DNA of 18,310 bases from Candidatus Latescibacterota bacterium (lineage in GTDB: Bacteria > Latescibacterota > UBA2968 > GCA-2709665), in the NCBI GenBank assembly GCA_012271065.1, contig JAAXHE010000282.1:1-18310 (forward strand). Direction: 5' to 3'. Each line of letters starts with the position of its first letter. The first letter of the stretch is position 1. The notes beneath the pieces are model-generated. The model made no database searches. It was not told where the DNA came from and worked only from the letters and a program-made list of their open reading frames with translations. A program made the translations under genes and the position numbers. This document shows, one piece after another, positions 1 through 8,249 of the stretch.

Positions 1-1994
1 CCTGGTTTTTCATTCGGAATCATCACGAGTTGGTTCGGGCCATCGGTCATCAGAGGCCGGCCCTCCGGGTAGAGCCAATCCACCACGGCGCCTAGAAGAT
101 CGCGGACGACCAGCAGGCGATATTCGAAATGAAGCTCCTCCACCGGCGCGGCCAGATAGACGACGCGCCCCTTGCCGACCGTCCGGCAGGTGACGGCGGG
201 ACACAGAGCGTCGTCCGCGCGCCCACCGAAGACGATGTTCGCCACCACGTCGGTTCCCGGCCGCGCCTGGACGAACTCGAACCGATTGAGCGGCCACAGC
301 TCATGCGAGCACCTCTCGGCCAGCCATTGACCCGGAACGCAGCGACCGTACGTGTCGAACGTCCCCGCGGCCCAAAGGTGTTGTTCGTAATCAGCGAATT
401 GGTCGGGGTTCGGGTCCACGCGGTCCACGCCCAGAAGGTCCGCCAGGGCGAAGTTATCGCGCATCTCCTCGGGCTCGGCGCCGTACAGGCTCGTCCGGTA
501 CGTTGCCAGGAGCCGCCCGCCCACCTTCACATATTCCGTGATGCCCTCGACTTCCTCCCGCGTGAGATGGCCGACGTTGGGCAGAAACAGAACAGGATAC
601 TTTGCCAACGCCGCTGGATCGGAGAGAACCCGCTCCTCGATCACCGATGTCGGCAAATGGTTGGCCAGCATGGTCGAGAAAGCCCCGCGACGGCAGGATT
701 GCTGCGGGGGCGTGCGCACGAGATAGCCCGCCTCGGAGAGCGGGGCCTCGAGTTCCCCCGGACGGTCGGCGAGGTCCTGCTTGAACTGGCCGATGACATC
801 GCGCGGACGATCGCGCATCACCAGGGGCTCGGCGCGGAACCGCATCCGCTCGAGCATCTCATACACCCGCACCGGCAAAACAAATGGAATAGCAACAAAC
901 GGAGACGGGTGGAGATCTTCGAAGAGTGATTCATTCGTCTCCAGGATCTCAAGGAACTCCACCAGCTCACGATTGGCTTTGTGGGGAGGCGACAGCCAAA
1001 GGTTCACGCCGCACGCCACCAGGACGCCCCCTCCGGAAGCAAAGCTGGCTGCCGCTTCCTCGACGAGTTCCATGCCGAAACACTGCGTCCGCGACCAGCC
1101 CGTCAAGGCGCCGACGTATTGCCACATAGCCCAACCCGACGACTCGGCCAGACTGGCCGCTTCGAGCCGATGAAGGAAGTCGCCCCCTGCCTCGTAGAGA
1201 AATCCATTGTGCGCCTCCACGATCCTGCGTTCGGGCCAGTTGCCCACACCCAGGCCGTGCGTCAGCACCGGGATGTCCTTCTTCTTTCGCGTCGCGGCGG
1301 CGAATTCGAGAAAGACATCGCCGACGATCCTGCCGTACTGCAGGCTCCACGCTTCCAGCATCTCCTGGTCTTCCCGAGGCAGGCTGTGCGGATCGGGTGC
1401 ATACGGCATCGGGCAGCCGAATTGCCTGTCGAACTTCTCGAGGCAATAGTCGCAGTAGCACAAGGGTGACTGCGGGGTGTGGTGCGAATGGTAAGGACAG
1501 GCAGAATCGGTGTAGATCGCGTCGACGTTGTGGTCCACCACTTGCGCGATGAAAGCGCAGATAGCCTCTCGGTACGGTGTGTTAAAGCAGACGTGCCGGT
1601 GAAATCCGCCGCCGTGGTGCCTCAGGACAGGAGCGTTGCCTTCGGGGCTGGGGCGGTACATCCACTCCGGATGATGGATCAGCATGTTATCTTCGGGAAT
1701 AATGTGCCCCACGGGAATGTACCCGATGACGCGCACCTCCCGCGCATGGGCCTCGGCGATAGTTTCGGCGAGCAGGTCGCGCTCACCTAATTGAGGGTGC
1801 GGGGGAAAGAACTCATTGGGGAAGACCGCCCACTTACCCGCGCTGCCGAACCAGATAGCGTTGGCGTGGTATTTCCGCACGACATCGACGAGCTGCTTCG
1901 CGTCAAAGTCGATGTCGGGCCAGAAGGGCGGGTGGTATTGCTCTATCTGAAAGGTGCGCGCCCGCCGTACCCACTCGTGACTTGGCTTGATCAT
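1..1994 (-). CDS. GHL6-type putative glycoside hydrolase with beta-galactosidase-like trimerisation domain (C-terminus off the window)
   Basis: The frame is open from ATG 1994-1992 to the left edge, about 664 codons, so the 3' end is missing. The N-terminal 400 or so residues read as a TIM-barrel hydrolase: an early 'FGSAGKWAVFP' segment, then 'HHPEWMYRPSPEG', then 'DAIYTDSACPYH' with Asp at about residue 163 and a cysteine cluster (CxCxxC) just after it. This pattern fits the hypothetical glycoside hydrolase family GHL6 (PF14871), related to GH42. The region from about residue 400 on ('PVLFLPNVGHLTREEVEGI', 'YVKVGGRLLATY') resembles the class-I-glutamine-amidotransferase-like trimerisation domain of GH42. 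GAAGG lies about eight bases before the chosen ATG. The frame stays open upstream to a possible GTG start near 2060, so the start is not certain. No signal peptide is visible, so a cytoplasmic role on oligosaccharides or glycosides is inferred. The substrate is unknown. Confidence 0.8.
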   Translation of the reverse strand, partial: MIKPSHEWVRRARTFQIEQYHPPFWPDIDFDAKQLVDVVRKYHANAIWFGSAGKWAVFPNEFFPPHPQLGERDLLAETIAEAHAREVRVIGYIPVGHIIPEDNMLIHHPEWMYRPSPEGNAPVLRHHGGGFHRHVCFNTPYREAICAFIAQVVDHNVDAIYTDSACPYHSHHTPQSPLCYCDYCLEKFDRQFGCPMPYAPDPHSLPREDQEMLEAWSLQYGRIVGDVFLEFAAATRKKKDIPVLTHGLGVGNWPERRIVEAHNGFLYEAGGDFLHRLEAASLAESSGWAMWQYVGALTGWSRTQCFGMELVEEAAASFASGGGVLVACGVNLWLSPPHKANRELVEFLEILETNESLFEDLHPSPFVAIPFVLPVRVYEMLERMRFRAEPLVMRDRPRDVIGQFKQDLADRPGELEAPLSEAGYLVRTPPQQSCRRGAFSTMLANHLPTSVIEERVLSDPAALAKYPVLFLPNVGHLTREEVEGITEYVKVGGRLLATYRTSLYGAEPEEMRDNFALADLLGVDRVDPNPDQFADYEQHLWAAGTFDTYGRCVPGQWLAERCSHELWPLNRFEFVQARPGTDVVANIVFGGRADDALCPAVTCRTVGKGRVVYLAAPVEELHFEYRLLVVRDLLGAVVDWLYPEGRPLMTDGPNQLVMIPNEKP

Positions 1995-2307
1995 AGCGAT
2001 GACCTTCAAAATCTGTACCGTCTTTATTGCCGCGGAGACCGCAGAGAACAGCCTTCTATGACTCACGGCAGCTCACCATGATCGAGAAGCCGAGAGATAT
2101 CAGGCTGAACCCCAGCCAGCAGCCAAAGCCCGGCTGTCGGCGCCAACTCAGGTGTACCAGAGTCTGATTTCGCGTTTAACTTCCCTGCAGCATATATATA
2201 TCGGTTTGTTGCCTTCGTTGGGAAAAAGAGCCTCGGTCTCGAGATTTGTAGAAACGTGGGCGCATGAATTATGCCTGCAAAGGAAGAAGCTGGCGATGGA
2301 GCGGTTT
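1995..2307. other. Intergenic region upstream of the GHL6 gene
   Basis: No convincing gene was found here. The stretch is of mixed composition, with short T/A-rich patches around 2160-2240 (for example a run of alternating 'tatata' near 2193-2200). It should hold the promoter of the GHL6-type gene on the minus strand. I could not single out a well-spaced -35/-10 pair or a strong terminator. Short open frames on both strands here have no recognisable motif and no good ribosome binding site. Confidence 0.4.
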
Positions 2308-2511
2308 CTATGTTCTTCTGAGCAGGATGATCGGACGGTTGATCTTCCCATCCCCGCTCAGTGGTGTTGACAGATCCCAGTCATTCCACCATCCAGGAAA
2401 CTCGAAGTCCGAGCGAGCAGAAATGAAGAGTAGAAACTCTTGAGGGAAGATCACCCGCTTGACGGATGTTCCTTCAACAGCGCACGACACAGCCAATGTC
2501 TTTGCATCCAA
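2308..2511 (-). CDS. Possible small hypothetical protein (67 aa)
   Basis: This is a short minus-strand frame that starts 34 bases after the stop of the secreted-protein gene at 2546. It encodes a Trp/Phe-rich tail ('FEFPGWWNDWDLSTP') that looks more protein-like than its neighbours. GAGG precedes the ATG by only about three bases, which is a poor spacing, and I recognise no family. It could be the last member of the operon that begins with the GNAT or methyltransferase genes, a remnant of a longer gene, or chance. The call rests only on open frame, position and amino-acid composition. Confidence 0.25.
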   Translation of the reverse strand: MDAKTLAVSCAVEGTSVKRVIFPQEFLLFISARSDFEFPGWWNDWDLSTPLSGDGKINRPIILLRRT

Positions 2512-2545
2512 TGGGCCTCACGAACTCCAGGCGAAACAGCGCAAC

Positions 2546-3229
2546 TTAATCTTCTTTACGTCTTTCCCGTTGCACTTCTACCAGAAAACGACCGAGATCA
2601 GGATACTCTCTGAGCGCGAACTGTCGTATTTCTTCCAATGGAGGAATCGACGTGGGCTTCTCCTTTGGAAGCGCCTTCAAGGCTGACGGAATACGTTCGG
2701 GGAAGGTTGCCAGTTGAAAGCCTCTTCGATTCTGCGCGAAATCAGTGAGAAGTTTGCTGTCCTTAAACTTCCAATGTACCGGAAAGAGATACATGGCATC
2801 AGCCCGGAACGGACCGAAAACCTGTGCAACGGCCCCGTCCGGAGGTTCTACCGCCGATGAGATTGAAAAAAGCCGCCGCAGGACTTCCGGTCCATGTTCA
2901 CCTTGCACGTAAACGCGCCTGAGTGGAAGCTCAGAACTATCTTGCGAGACGGCTGTGACGACCAGGAGCCCATATCCATTCAAACGGTGGAATTCCTTGC
3001 TATCCTTTGGAAACGCAATGTCGTGAAACCCGGCCCGTGCAGCCACAGCACCATATTTCCGGTAACGTAACGCGGACTCTGTAATGCGTTTGTCCATCCG
3101 CGCACTACCCACAGGCTCAGAAGAGTAACCGGTCCGCTCTCGAACGTGGAGATGGTCTTCAGCCTCTGTCCAACCGGAGCCAGGTATATTCAACATCACA
3201 ACTACCAGTATCGCCAATGATCGTTTCAT
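2546..3229 (-). CDS. Secreted hypothetical protein (227 aa)
   Basis: The N-terminus is a typical Sec signal peptide: basic 'MKR', then a hydrophobic core 'LAILVVVMLNIPG', then a small-residue stretch before a likely cleavage site near residues 20-24. The mature protein (about 200 residues) is soluble, with alternating beta-like segments such as 'GYGLLVVTAV' and 'VAQVFGPFRADAMYLFPVHW', and ends in a charged helix ('FLVEVQRERRKED'). I see no lipobox, membrane anchor or catalytic motif and do not recognise the family. It starts 15 bases after the stop of the methyltransferase gene at 3245, so the two are probably co-transcribed. The ribosome binding site is weak, which fits translational coupling. 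An exported or periplasmic location is inferred from the signal peptide; the function is unknown. Confidence 0.7.
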   Translation of the reverse strand: MKRSLAILVVVMLNIPGSGWTEAEDHLHVRERTGYSSEPVGSARMDKRITESALRYRKYGAVAARAGFHDIAFPKDSKEFHRLNGYGLLVVTAVSQDSSELPLRRVYVQGEHGPEVLRRLFSISSAVEPPDGAVAQVFGPFRADAMYLFPVHWKFKDSKLLTDFAQNRRGFQLATFPERIPSALKALPKEKPTSIPPLEEIRQFALREYPDLGRFLVEVQRERRKED

Positions 3230-3244
3230 CAGATGTACTCTGCC

Positions 3245-3958
3245 TTATTCGGGTTGTGCCAACTTGCCGGCGTTGTACGTCAGCTCCCAATGCTTCTCTC
3301 CCTGCCACTCCCGGTACTGAATGCCCGATCCGAAACCACTCACGGCAGCAACGAGCTCCCGTTCTGTCGGGAAATTCTTCACGATGTCGTACTCCTGTCC
3401 GCTTGAGAGAACCCGCCGCTCGATGGTATCGCCGTTGGAATCCTCGTGCCGTTGGGTGGCCATGCCGTCAACCCTGGGAACGTCGTATTCGAGCTGGTCC
3501 GAAAACAGCACCGGCGCTCCGGGGATCAGCCTTCGGTGAAGCGATCGCAGAAAATCTCCCATGCGGGACCTGGGAACGTGCGACCACCACCAGACGGCGA
3601 ACGCTGCGGTGAAAGTACCTGCATCCGGGCCGAGGTTATAGGCGTCAGCCAAACGAAATTTAACGTGCGGGATACGTTCACACCTCGATTGAGCGCGGGA
3701 GACCATCTCCGGATTGACGTCGATTCCGACAACCGACTCTGCCGTTTCCGCGAGGACCTCCGTCCAGTATCCGGTTCCACACGCGATCTCGATGACGTCG
3801 TGTCCTTGAAAAATCTGTTGAAATCTTCTCTTTTTCGCAACGCGGACAGGGTCTGCATCGAGAGTCAGATACCCCGCGCTGAGGTCGTACTCCGGCGCAC
3901 GCGCCGCATAGTACCGGGCAGTCTCATCGGATGTCGCATCGCTGGAATGAGGCGTCAT
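3245..3958 (-). CDS. Class I SAM-dependent methyltransferase
   Basis: This protein of 237 residues has a clear Rossmann methyltransferase core. Motif I is 'VIEIACGTGYWTEVLA' (about residues 55-70), followed by the acidic ribose-binding residue in 'VVGIDVNPEM' (Asp80). The motif-II-like strand is 'FTAAFAVWWWSHVP' and the 'LIPGAPVLFSDQ' post-motif follows. This matches small stand-alone methyltransferases of the Methyltransf_25/11 type (245 or so residues), whose substrates are small molecules and cannot be told from sequence. AGGAG lies eight bases before the ATG, supporting the start. The gene follows the broken squalene-cyclase-like gene by about 70 bases and precedes the secreted protein by 15 bases. 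Fold assignment is confident; substrate is not. Confidence 0.88.
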   Translation of the reverse strand: MTPHSSDATSDETARYYAARAPEYDLSAGYLTLDADPVRVAKKRRFQQIFQGHDVIEIACGTGYWTEVLAETAESVVGIDVNPEMVSRAQSRCERIPHVKFRLADAYNLGPDAGTFTAAFAVWWWSHVPRSRMGDFLRSLHRRLIPGAPVLFSDQLEYDVPRVDGMATQRHEDSNGDTIERRVLSSGQEYDIVKNFPTERELVAAVSGFGSGIQYREWQGEKHWELTYNAGKLAQPE

Positions 3959-4030
3959 TTCGAAAACTCCTGGAGGAGATTCCTGTGCTGTGGAAGCTTC
4001 ACGGGAAGTTCCTCCGCGCGCGCCATGAAC

Positions 4031-4855
4031 TCAATACAAGCCGATTCTCCTGAACAGAAACAGCGCTTCGACCGTGAAGGCGGCTCGATGTTCGTCCCCG
4101 TGATTCGTGGTCCAGCCCCCGTCATCCTGCTGATAGCCGATTACTTTTTTCAGCGATATATCGAAGAGGTCTTCTGCAATTTCACCTGCAAGGTGGCTGG
4201 CATAAGCGATCGAGATCGTGTCTCCCGGGTCCGCCCCGTCCGCCGACACGGCATCGTAGAGTACGTCTCTGCAGCCTCTGATGATTTTCTCATCCGCTTC
4301 GTGGCCGTTTCCAATCAGACGCAACAGAGGCATTGCCATCCAATGCGTGTGCTGGTAGACCGGGAATCTTTCGCCATTCCAGCCCTGCCGGAGAAACTCC
4401 AGCGCCTTCGTGAAATCCACCTGTTGTTCCCGGCCCGATTCCTTCAGTTTACAACAGATCGCGGAGGTCAGCCATACCTGATTCTCGTACCGCCCGGGCA
4501 GCATCCAGAATGGCGGATTGAAGTTGACGATCTCATCCGGTTCGTCCCAACTTCCGTCTTCACGCTGGGTTCTTTGAAGATAATCGACCGTGTCTTCAAG
4601 AACCGAACTGCTCCGGTCCCCTATCCAGTTCAACCATTGCACGGCCACCTACGTCGCGCTGATAATGGACAGGTCTCCCTGAAAGTCCTTGTCGGTTCGC
4701 GTCCAGCCCCCGTCATCCCGTTGATAGACTCGAAGCGCTTTGATCACCCCTTCACGACCGCAATTACCACGCGCATACAGGGCGAGACTCGAAAGAACGG
4801 GATCATTCGCGTCGAGAACGAAAGCGGCTGCCTTGTCCGGATCGACGGTCTTCAT
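4031..4855 (-). pseudogene. Squalene-cyclase/prenyltransferase-repeat protein interrupted by an in-frame TAG
   Basis: Two consecutive frames in the same phase (4855-4652 and 4648-4031) are separated only by TAG at 4651-4649. Together they make about 274 codons. Both halves carry QW-type repeats of the terpene-cyclase alpha-alpha barrel: 'YQRDDGGWTR' before the stop, 'TQREDGSWDE' and 'YQQDDGGWTTNH' after it. The gene is much shorter than squalene-hopene cyclases (about 630 aa), and no DXDD catalytic motif is visible, so it resembles short prenyltransferase/squalene-oxidase-repeat proteins rather than a true cyclase. Reading the stop as Tyr or another residue restores an uninterrupted protein. 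A nonsense mutation or a sequencing error is most likely. Re-initiation at GTG 4648-4646 would give a 205-residue fragment, but no good ribosome binding site precedes it. Confidence 0.75.
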
Positions 4856-4995
4856 GTTTTCATTTCGATTACAAGCGTTTCAGGATGTTTTGTGTGCGTT
4901 CTTTATATCAAATATAGTATTCATCATATTATATATAGTATTTATTGGCTGCGATTTGCCCCGATTAACGCATGTTATCGTCACGGTTCGCCGCT
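4856..4995. promoter_or_regulatory. AT-rich upstream region with a 21-bp-phased direct repeat
   Basis: Positions 4895-4950 are far richer in A+T than the rest of the window. The 10-mer atatagtatt occurs at 4912-4921 and again at 4933-4942, exactly 21 bp apart, or two helical turns. The stretch lies between the GNAT gene and the squalene-cyclase-like gene, both on the minus strand. It contains several TATAAT-like hexamers, so it is a plausible promoter/operator for the downstream minus-strand genes. No single -35/-10 pair stands out. The operator reading is inference from phasing only. Confidence 0.4.
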
Positions 4996-5421
4996 CTATT
5001 CGCAGTTTTGTCTCTCGAAATTACGGACGACCATGCCCACGCACTCGGAAAACCCCTGCTTGACGTAGAAATCGGCCACGTCCCGGTCGCACGCAAGGTC
5101 GATCATGTAGAGATGGCCGACCTGTTCGAGCATTCGCCTGACAAGCTCGGCGCCAATGCCCTTACCCTGGTATTCCGGGAGTACGCTGAGATGGGGAATA
5201 TACGCGCAGGACACGCCGTCCGAGATGGCCGAAATCCAGCCGGCGACCGTTCCTTGCGTCGAAACAGCCAGAACGAGGTAATCGCTGCCCTGAAGAATCC
5301 TGAGATGCGCATCCGGAGAGGGGGGATTGGGCCAACCCATGAAGTGACCCTTGAGATTGTCGGAACGGATTCCCTCAAGGGTACTCTGGTATCTGATTGA
5401 CATCGCGTCACAGGTGTCCAT
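4996..5421 (-). CDS. GNAT family N-acetyltransferase
   Basis: The 141-residue product shows the acetyl-CoA-binding motif A, 'LSVLPEYQGKGIGAELV' (Q/R-x-x-G-x-G/A as Q85-G-K-G-I-G90), then 'YMIDLACDRDVADFYVKQGF', the typical motif B and the 'FY.k.GF' end of GNAT enzymes. The N-terminal half has 'GHFMGWPNPPSP' and 'SDYLVLAV', as in small bacterial GNATs of unknown substrate. The ATG at 5421 is the outermost start. An internal ATG at 5403 ('MSIRYQ') gives a more usual N-terminus, and neither has a strong ribosome binding site. It is the next gene upstream of the broken squalene-cyclase-like gene, about 140 bases away, and is probably transcribed separately from it. Confidence 0.88.
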   Translation of the reverse strand: MDTCDAMSIRYQSTLEGIRSDNLKGHFMGWPNPPSPDAHLRILQGSDYLVLAVSTQGTVAGWISAISDGVSCAYIPHLSVLPEYQGKGIGAELVRRMLEQVGHLYMIDLACDRDVADFYVKQGFSECVGMVVRNFERQNCE

Positions 5422-5496
5422 GAGTTCTATTGCTGTTATAAGGACTGACGTCTTCGCCGGGTCGGCGCGCTTCCTGCCGTTTGATCAGACAGTTTC

Positions 5497-6240
5497 TCAG
5501 TCCGGTTTTCCGGCGACGGCCACAAACCGATCGGATTCCCGGCCGTATTCCTCTCCTTCGAAACTGCCGCAGAGCCTTACATCTTGAAAGCCGACGGACA
5601 GCAATCTGTCCTTCAGTTCCTGGCCGGAATAGATGGTGTGGTGAAATTCGAAGGTACGGACCTCGGTACCCTTGATGAGGGTCCATTCATTCCTGATCCG
5701 TGTCCATTCGTCGAAGATCTCATGGCGCTGAACCAGCAGGGTACCGTCTTCGAGCTTCTCGGAGACCGTCGGCTGGAAAATCCGCGCCAGCTTCTCCTTG
5801 CCCATGAGGTCCATCACGAGATGTCCGCCGGGCTTCAGGCTGGCGAAGATCTTCCGCAGCACCCGTACGTCCTCGTCTTTGGCATCGAAGTATCCGAAGG
5901 AAGTGTTGAGATTGAGAACAAGGTCGAAGGCTTCCGGTCGCTCAAACTCACGCATGTCTTTCTCGATCCATTCAATGTCCGGATTCCCTTGCGCAGCCAT
6001 CGTCCGCCCCTTGCCCAGCAGAAACGGGCTCCGGTCGACCGCCGTGACCCGAAAGCCGCGCTGCGCCAGGGGGACCGAAAAGCGGCCGGGTCCGCAACAC
6101 AGGTCGAGGACCGGGCCCGAGTCCATGCCGACCAGATTCAGGATGTTCTCAACGTGCGTCTCGGCAGCCTCAAACCTTGCCACGGAAAATAGAAACGGAT
6201 AAGTCGCTTTCCAGAATGACTCATCCTCATACCATTCCAA
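5497..6240 (-). CDS. Class I SAM-dependent methyltransferase (TTG start)
   Basis: The product is 247 residues. Motif I reads 'PVLDLCCGPGRFSVPLA' (about residues 43-59), followed by 'VTAVDRSPFLL' with acidic Asp69, then 'FDLVLNLNTSFGYF' and 'LKPGGHLVMDLMG'. This is the standard layout of Methyltransf_25-type small-molecule methyltransferases. The start codon is TTG at 6240-6238, with GGAGG eight bases upstream; the nearby ATG is out of frame, so the non-ATG start is well supported. Stop at 5497 leaves about 75 bases before the GNAT gene. No substrate can be named. It is not closely similar to the methyltransferase at 3245-3958 beyond the shared fold. Confidence 0.88.
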   Translation of the reverse strand: MEWYEDESFWKATYPFLFSVARFEAAETHVENILNLVGMDSGPVLDLCCGPGRFSVPLAQRGFRVTAVDRSPFLLGKGRTMAAQGNPDIEWIEKDMREFERPEAFDLVLNLNTSFGYFDAKDEDVRVLRKIFASLKPGGHLVMDLMGKEKLARIFQPTVSEKLEDGTLLVQRHEIFDEWTRIRNEWTLIKGTEVRTFEFHHTIYSGQELKDRLLSVGFQDVRLCGSFEGEEYGRESDRFVAVAGKPD

Positions 6241-6264
6241 ACCGGTTACCTCCTGCTCTTGCCG

Positions 6265-6477
6265 TCACAAAAGCCTGCGAAATTCTCCAATGGTCAATCC
6301 TGCGTCCTTAACAATTCCTCCCATAGTGAACGCATTTACAGGATTATTCCTTGGAATGGTCAGAATGCGCACGCCATCAGTCATTATGATGTGCTTGCCC
6401 TGGCGTGCCGTTCGAAAACCCGCTTTTTCCAATGCGCGCACAGCATCGAGATGGTTGACACCCGGTAGTTTCGGCAT
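6265..6477 (-). CDS. hicA: HicA-family mRNA interferase toxin
   Basis: This 70-residue protein has the YcfA/HicA double-stranded-RNA-binding-like fold signature: 'GVNHLDAVRALEKAGF', then 'RQGKHIIM' with the conserved catalytic His (His29), then 'TIPRNNPVNAFTMGGIVKDAGLT' ending in 'EFRRLL'. HicA toxins cleave mRNA during stress and are neutralised by HicB. The length is at the usual size for the family. It starts one base after the hicB stop, so the pair is translated from one message. Here hicB precedes hicA, a known alternative order. The key residues appear intact, so the toxin is likely functional. Confidence 0.9.
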   Translation of the reverse strand: MPKLPGVNHLDAVRALEKAGFRTARQGKHIIMTDGVRILTIPRNNPVNAFTMGGIVKDAGLTIGEFRRLL

Positions 6478-6478
6478 T

Positions 6479-6676
6479 CTATTCCGTCAGTTCGATCTCT
6501 CGTATTTCTACGTTGTCCAAGAGATCGTCAACGACTTCCAGATACTCGCGTATTGCCGTTTGGATGTTTGCAATCGCTTCATCTTCGGTGGCTCCTTGTG
6601 ACCAGCAACCTGGCAGTCCGGGTACCGAGACACTGCAGCCTTCATCGGATCTGTGCAGCGCGATCTTATACTTCAT
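6479..6676 (-). CDS. hicB: HicB-family antitoxin
   Basis: The 65-residue product begins 'MKYKIALHRSDEGCSVSVPGLPGC' in two overlapping motifs and continues 'WSQGATEDEAIANIQTAI', the partial RNase-H-like fold typical of HicB. It is a short form: no C-terminal helix-turn-helix or ribbon-helix-helix is present, so autoregulation by direct DNA binding is doubtful. GGAGGAATT directly precedes the ATG and is among the best ribosome binding sites in the window, consistent with antitoxin made in excess. The stop is adjacent to the hicA start. The function is neutralising HicA by direct binding. Confidence 0.9.
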   Translation of the reverse strand: MKYKIALHRSDEGCSVSVPGLPGCWSQGATEDEAIANIQTAIREYLEVVDDLLDNVEIREIELTE

Positions 6677-6807
6677 AATTCCTCCTTGCGTTCATCAATC
6701 CGCATGTCTTGTCTCAAACTCCCCGCTCGCAAGAGCCAAGCGTTTGTTCGCGTTTATTCGGGGACCTGGTTGTCGAATATACACAGAAGAAAAAAGGCGA
6801 ATTGATG
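6677..6807. other. Short gap upstream of hicBA
   Basis: The gap between the ankyrin gene and hicB should carry the hicBA promoter on the minus strand. It has a strong ribosome binding site next to hicB (GGAGG, 6681-6685 on the complementary strand) and T/A-rich patches at 6775-6800. No perfect operator palindrome was found. Confidence 0.3.
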
Positions 6808-8133
6808 TCAGAGCTTCAGGATATTCGAGGTTACCGGACGTACTCGGAAATCTCGTCCATTTGGACGACCTCGATTCGCCGTTTCGCACCGTACGGTTTC
6901 TCCGGCGCCGCTCTGCAGCCCCCAACGCAGACATTCAAACCAATAATCCGCGTCAAAATCCGGTTCACAACGCAAGCACATTTTTACGACGTTGACGTCT
7001 CCAAAACTCAATCCCCAACGCATGGTTTGTCGAACCACGCCTTCACTAAGATCCTGAGGCAGATAACCTGCTTCCGGAACAGCCATGGCGCGATCCAGTA
7101 ACTCACCTATAACGCAATATTGCCTCGCCTTCACGTACGTCCACATCATCGGGCGCCCGCCGTTAACATATAACCGTTCGGCCACGTCAAAGTGTTTGCG
7201 TTCCAGTGCATAAATCAACGCGCCTGAAATATGTACCACCTTACCATTGCGTTCACATTTTGTATCCACGTCAGCGCCGAAATCCAGGAGCAGGTCCACG
7301 ACTTCCAGGTGTCCCTCGCGCGCGGCTAACGCCAGGGGATAGGTCGATGCATTCTTGTTATTCACACGCCCGCACTGATAATTCACCAGGCTGGAGTCCG
7401 CTTCCAGCATCTTCCTGACGCCTTCCAGATCACCAAGAGCACTGGCTACCCAGATGTCGCAATCTGCCCCATGCTCACGCAACAATTCAGCCATCTTTCG
7501 GTCCGCTGGCTTATCACGGTTGGGGCCACTACCCTTGAATAGAGCGCGGTGGATGGGTAGTTCATTTTCGGCATTCCTGATATTTATGTCGGCGCCAGCG
7601 GCGAGCAAGTCGGCCACAAGGTCAAACTGCATATGCCACACCGCGTAATGAAGCGCAGTATTACCCGCTGCATCGCTTTCGTTTACAATTGCCGGTTCTT
7701 TGTCCAAAAATGAGCGTACTTTTTCATGCATCTGCATCCGGGCCGCATCGCAAAATTCCATCCCGCGAGATGTCGTCCCTTGTTGCGCATTCAACCACGC
7801 TTCAATTAAAGCGACGACCTTGGTATGCCCTCGGTCCCGTGCCAATGTCAACGGTTGCGACGCCTCACGGTTAGGCCAGACCCCAACGGCCGGACTGGCT
7901 CCCGCCTCAAGCAGTATCTCAACGACCTCGGTATGACCTTCCCGAGCGGCATAATAAATGGGGCGCCGCCCGTATTGCGGATGGTTTTTGGCAGTTGCCA
8001 GGTCCGGATTCCTCTTCATCAGCATTTCTACTCTTTCCAAGTCTCCGGCTTGCGCAGCGTTGCACATGCCGATTGCATCTGCAAATACGTCGGCTCTTGA
8101 CGGGGATTCATTTCGATGAGTCCTCTTTGCCAT
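6808..8133 (-). CDS. Ankyrin-repeat protein (3' end probably frameshifted)
   Basis: The protein of about 440 residues is made of ankyrin repeats. The clearest are 'GRRPIYYAAREGHTEVVEILLEAG' split over residues 55-78, 'GNTALHYAVW...LLAAGADIN' (158-184) and 'YPLALAAREGHLEVVDLLLDFGADVD' split over 265-290, with divergent repeats at 20-45, 92-115 and 190-223. No signal peptide or membrane segment is seen, so a cytoplasmic protein-interaction role is inferred. From about residue 408 the frame turns into low-plausibility sequence, while the neighbouring frame encodes 'PEKPYGAKRRIEVVQ' and 'MDEISEYVR' followed by TAA at 6833-6831. A single missing base near 6900-6910 explains this. Start ATG 8133 has only a weak AAAGG upstream. 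GC is lower than in the 12.8-17.8 kb operon. Confidence 0.85.
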   Translation of the reverse strand: MAKRTHRNESPSRADVFADAIGMCNAAQAGDLERVEMLMKRNPDLATAKNHPQYGRRPIYYAAREGHTEVVEILLEAGASPAVGVWPNREASQPLTLARDRGHTKVVALIEAWLNAQQGTTSRGMEFCDAARMQMHEKVRSFLDKEPAIVNESDAAGNTALHYAVWHMQFDLVADLLAAGADINIRNAENELPIHRALFKGSGPNRDKPADRKMAELLREHGADCDIWVASALGDLEGVRKMLEADSSLVNYQCGRVNNKNASTYPLALAAREGHLEVVDLLLDFGADVDTKCERNGKVVHISGALIYALERKHFDVAERLYVNGGRPMMWTYVKARQYCVIGELLDRAMAVPEAGYLPQDLSEGVVRQTMRWGLSFGDVNVVKMCLRCEPDFDADYWFECLRWGLQSGAGETVRCETANRGRPNGRDFRVRPVTSNILKL

Positions 8134-8249
8134 TGTTGGAAACCTTTACTACATATATTGGCGTACTGAACGCCATCGTTTCATCCATCAGGAAGCGTTC
8201 GCCGCCAGCCAAAACAACTGACAATACCTCTCCATATCGGACACCTCGC

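Noticed and set aside
129..929. Plus-strand frame of 266 codons
   Set aside because: It is antisense to the GHL6-type hydrolase, whose minus-strand frame was followed codon by codon from 1994 to about position 540 and is in phase at the left edge.
3446..5068. A 540-codon open frame on the plus strand
   Set aside because: It lies opposite the methyltransferase, the squalene-cyclase-like gene and their spacers. Its translation has no family motif, and the minus-strand frames have clear motifs.
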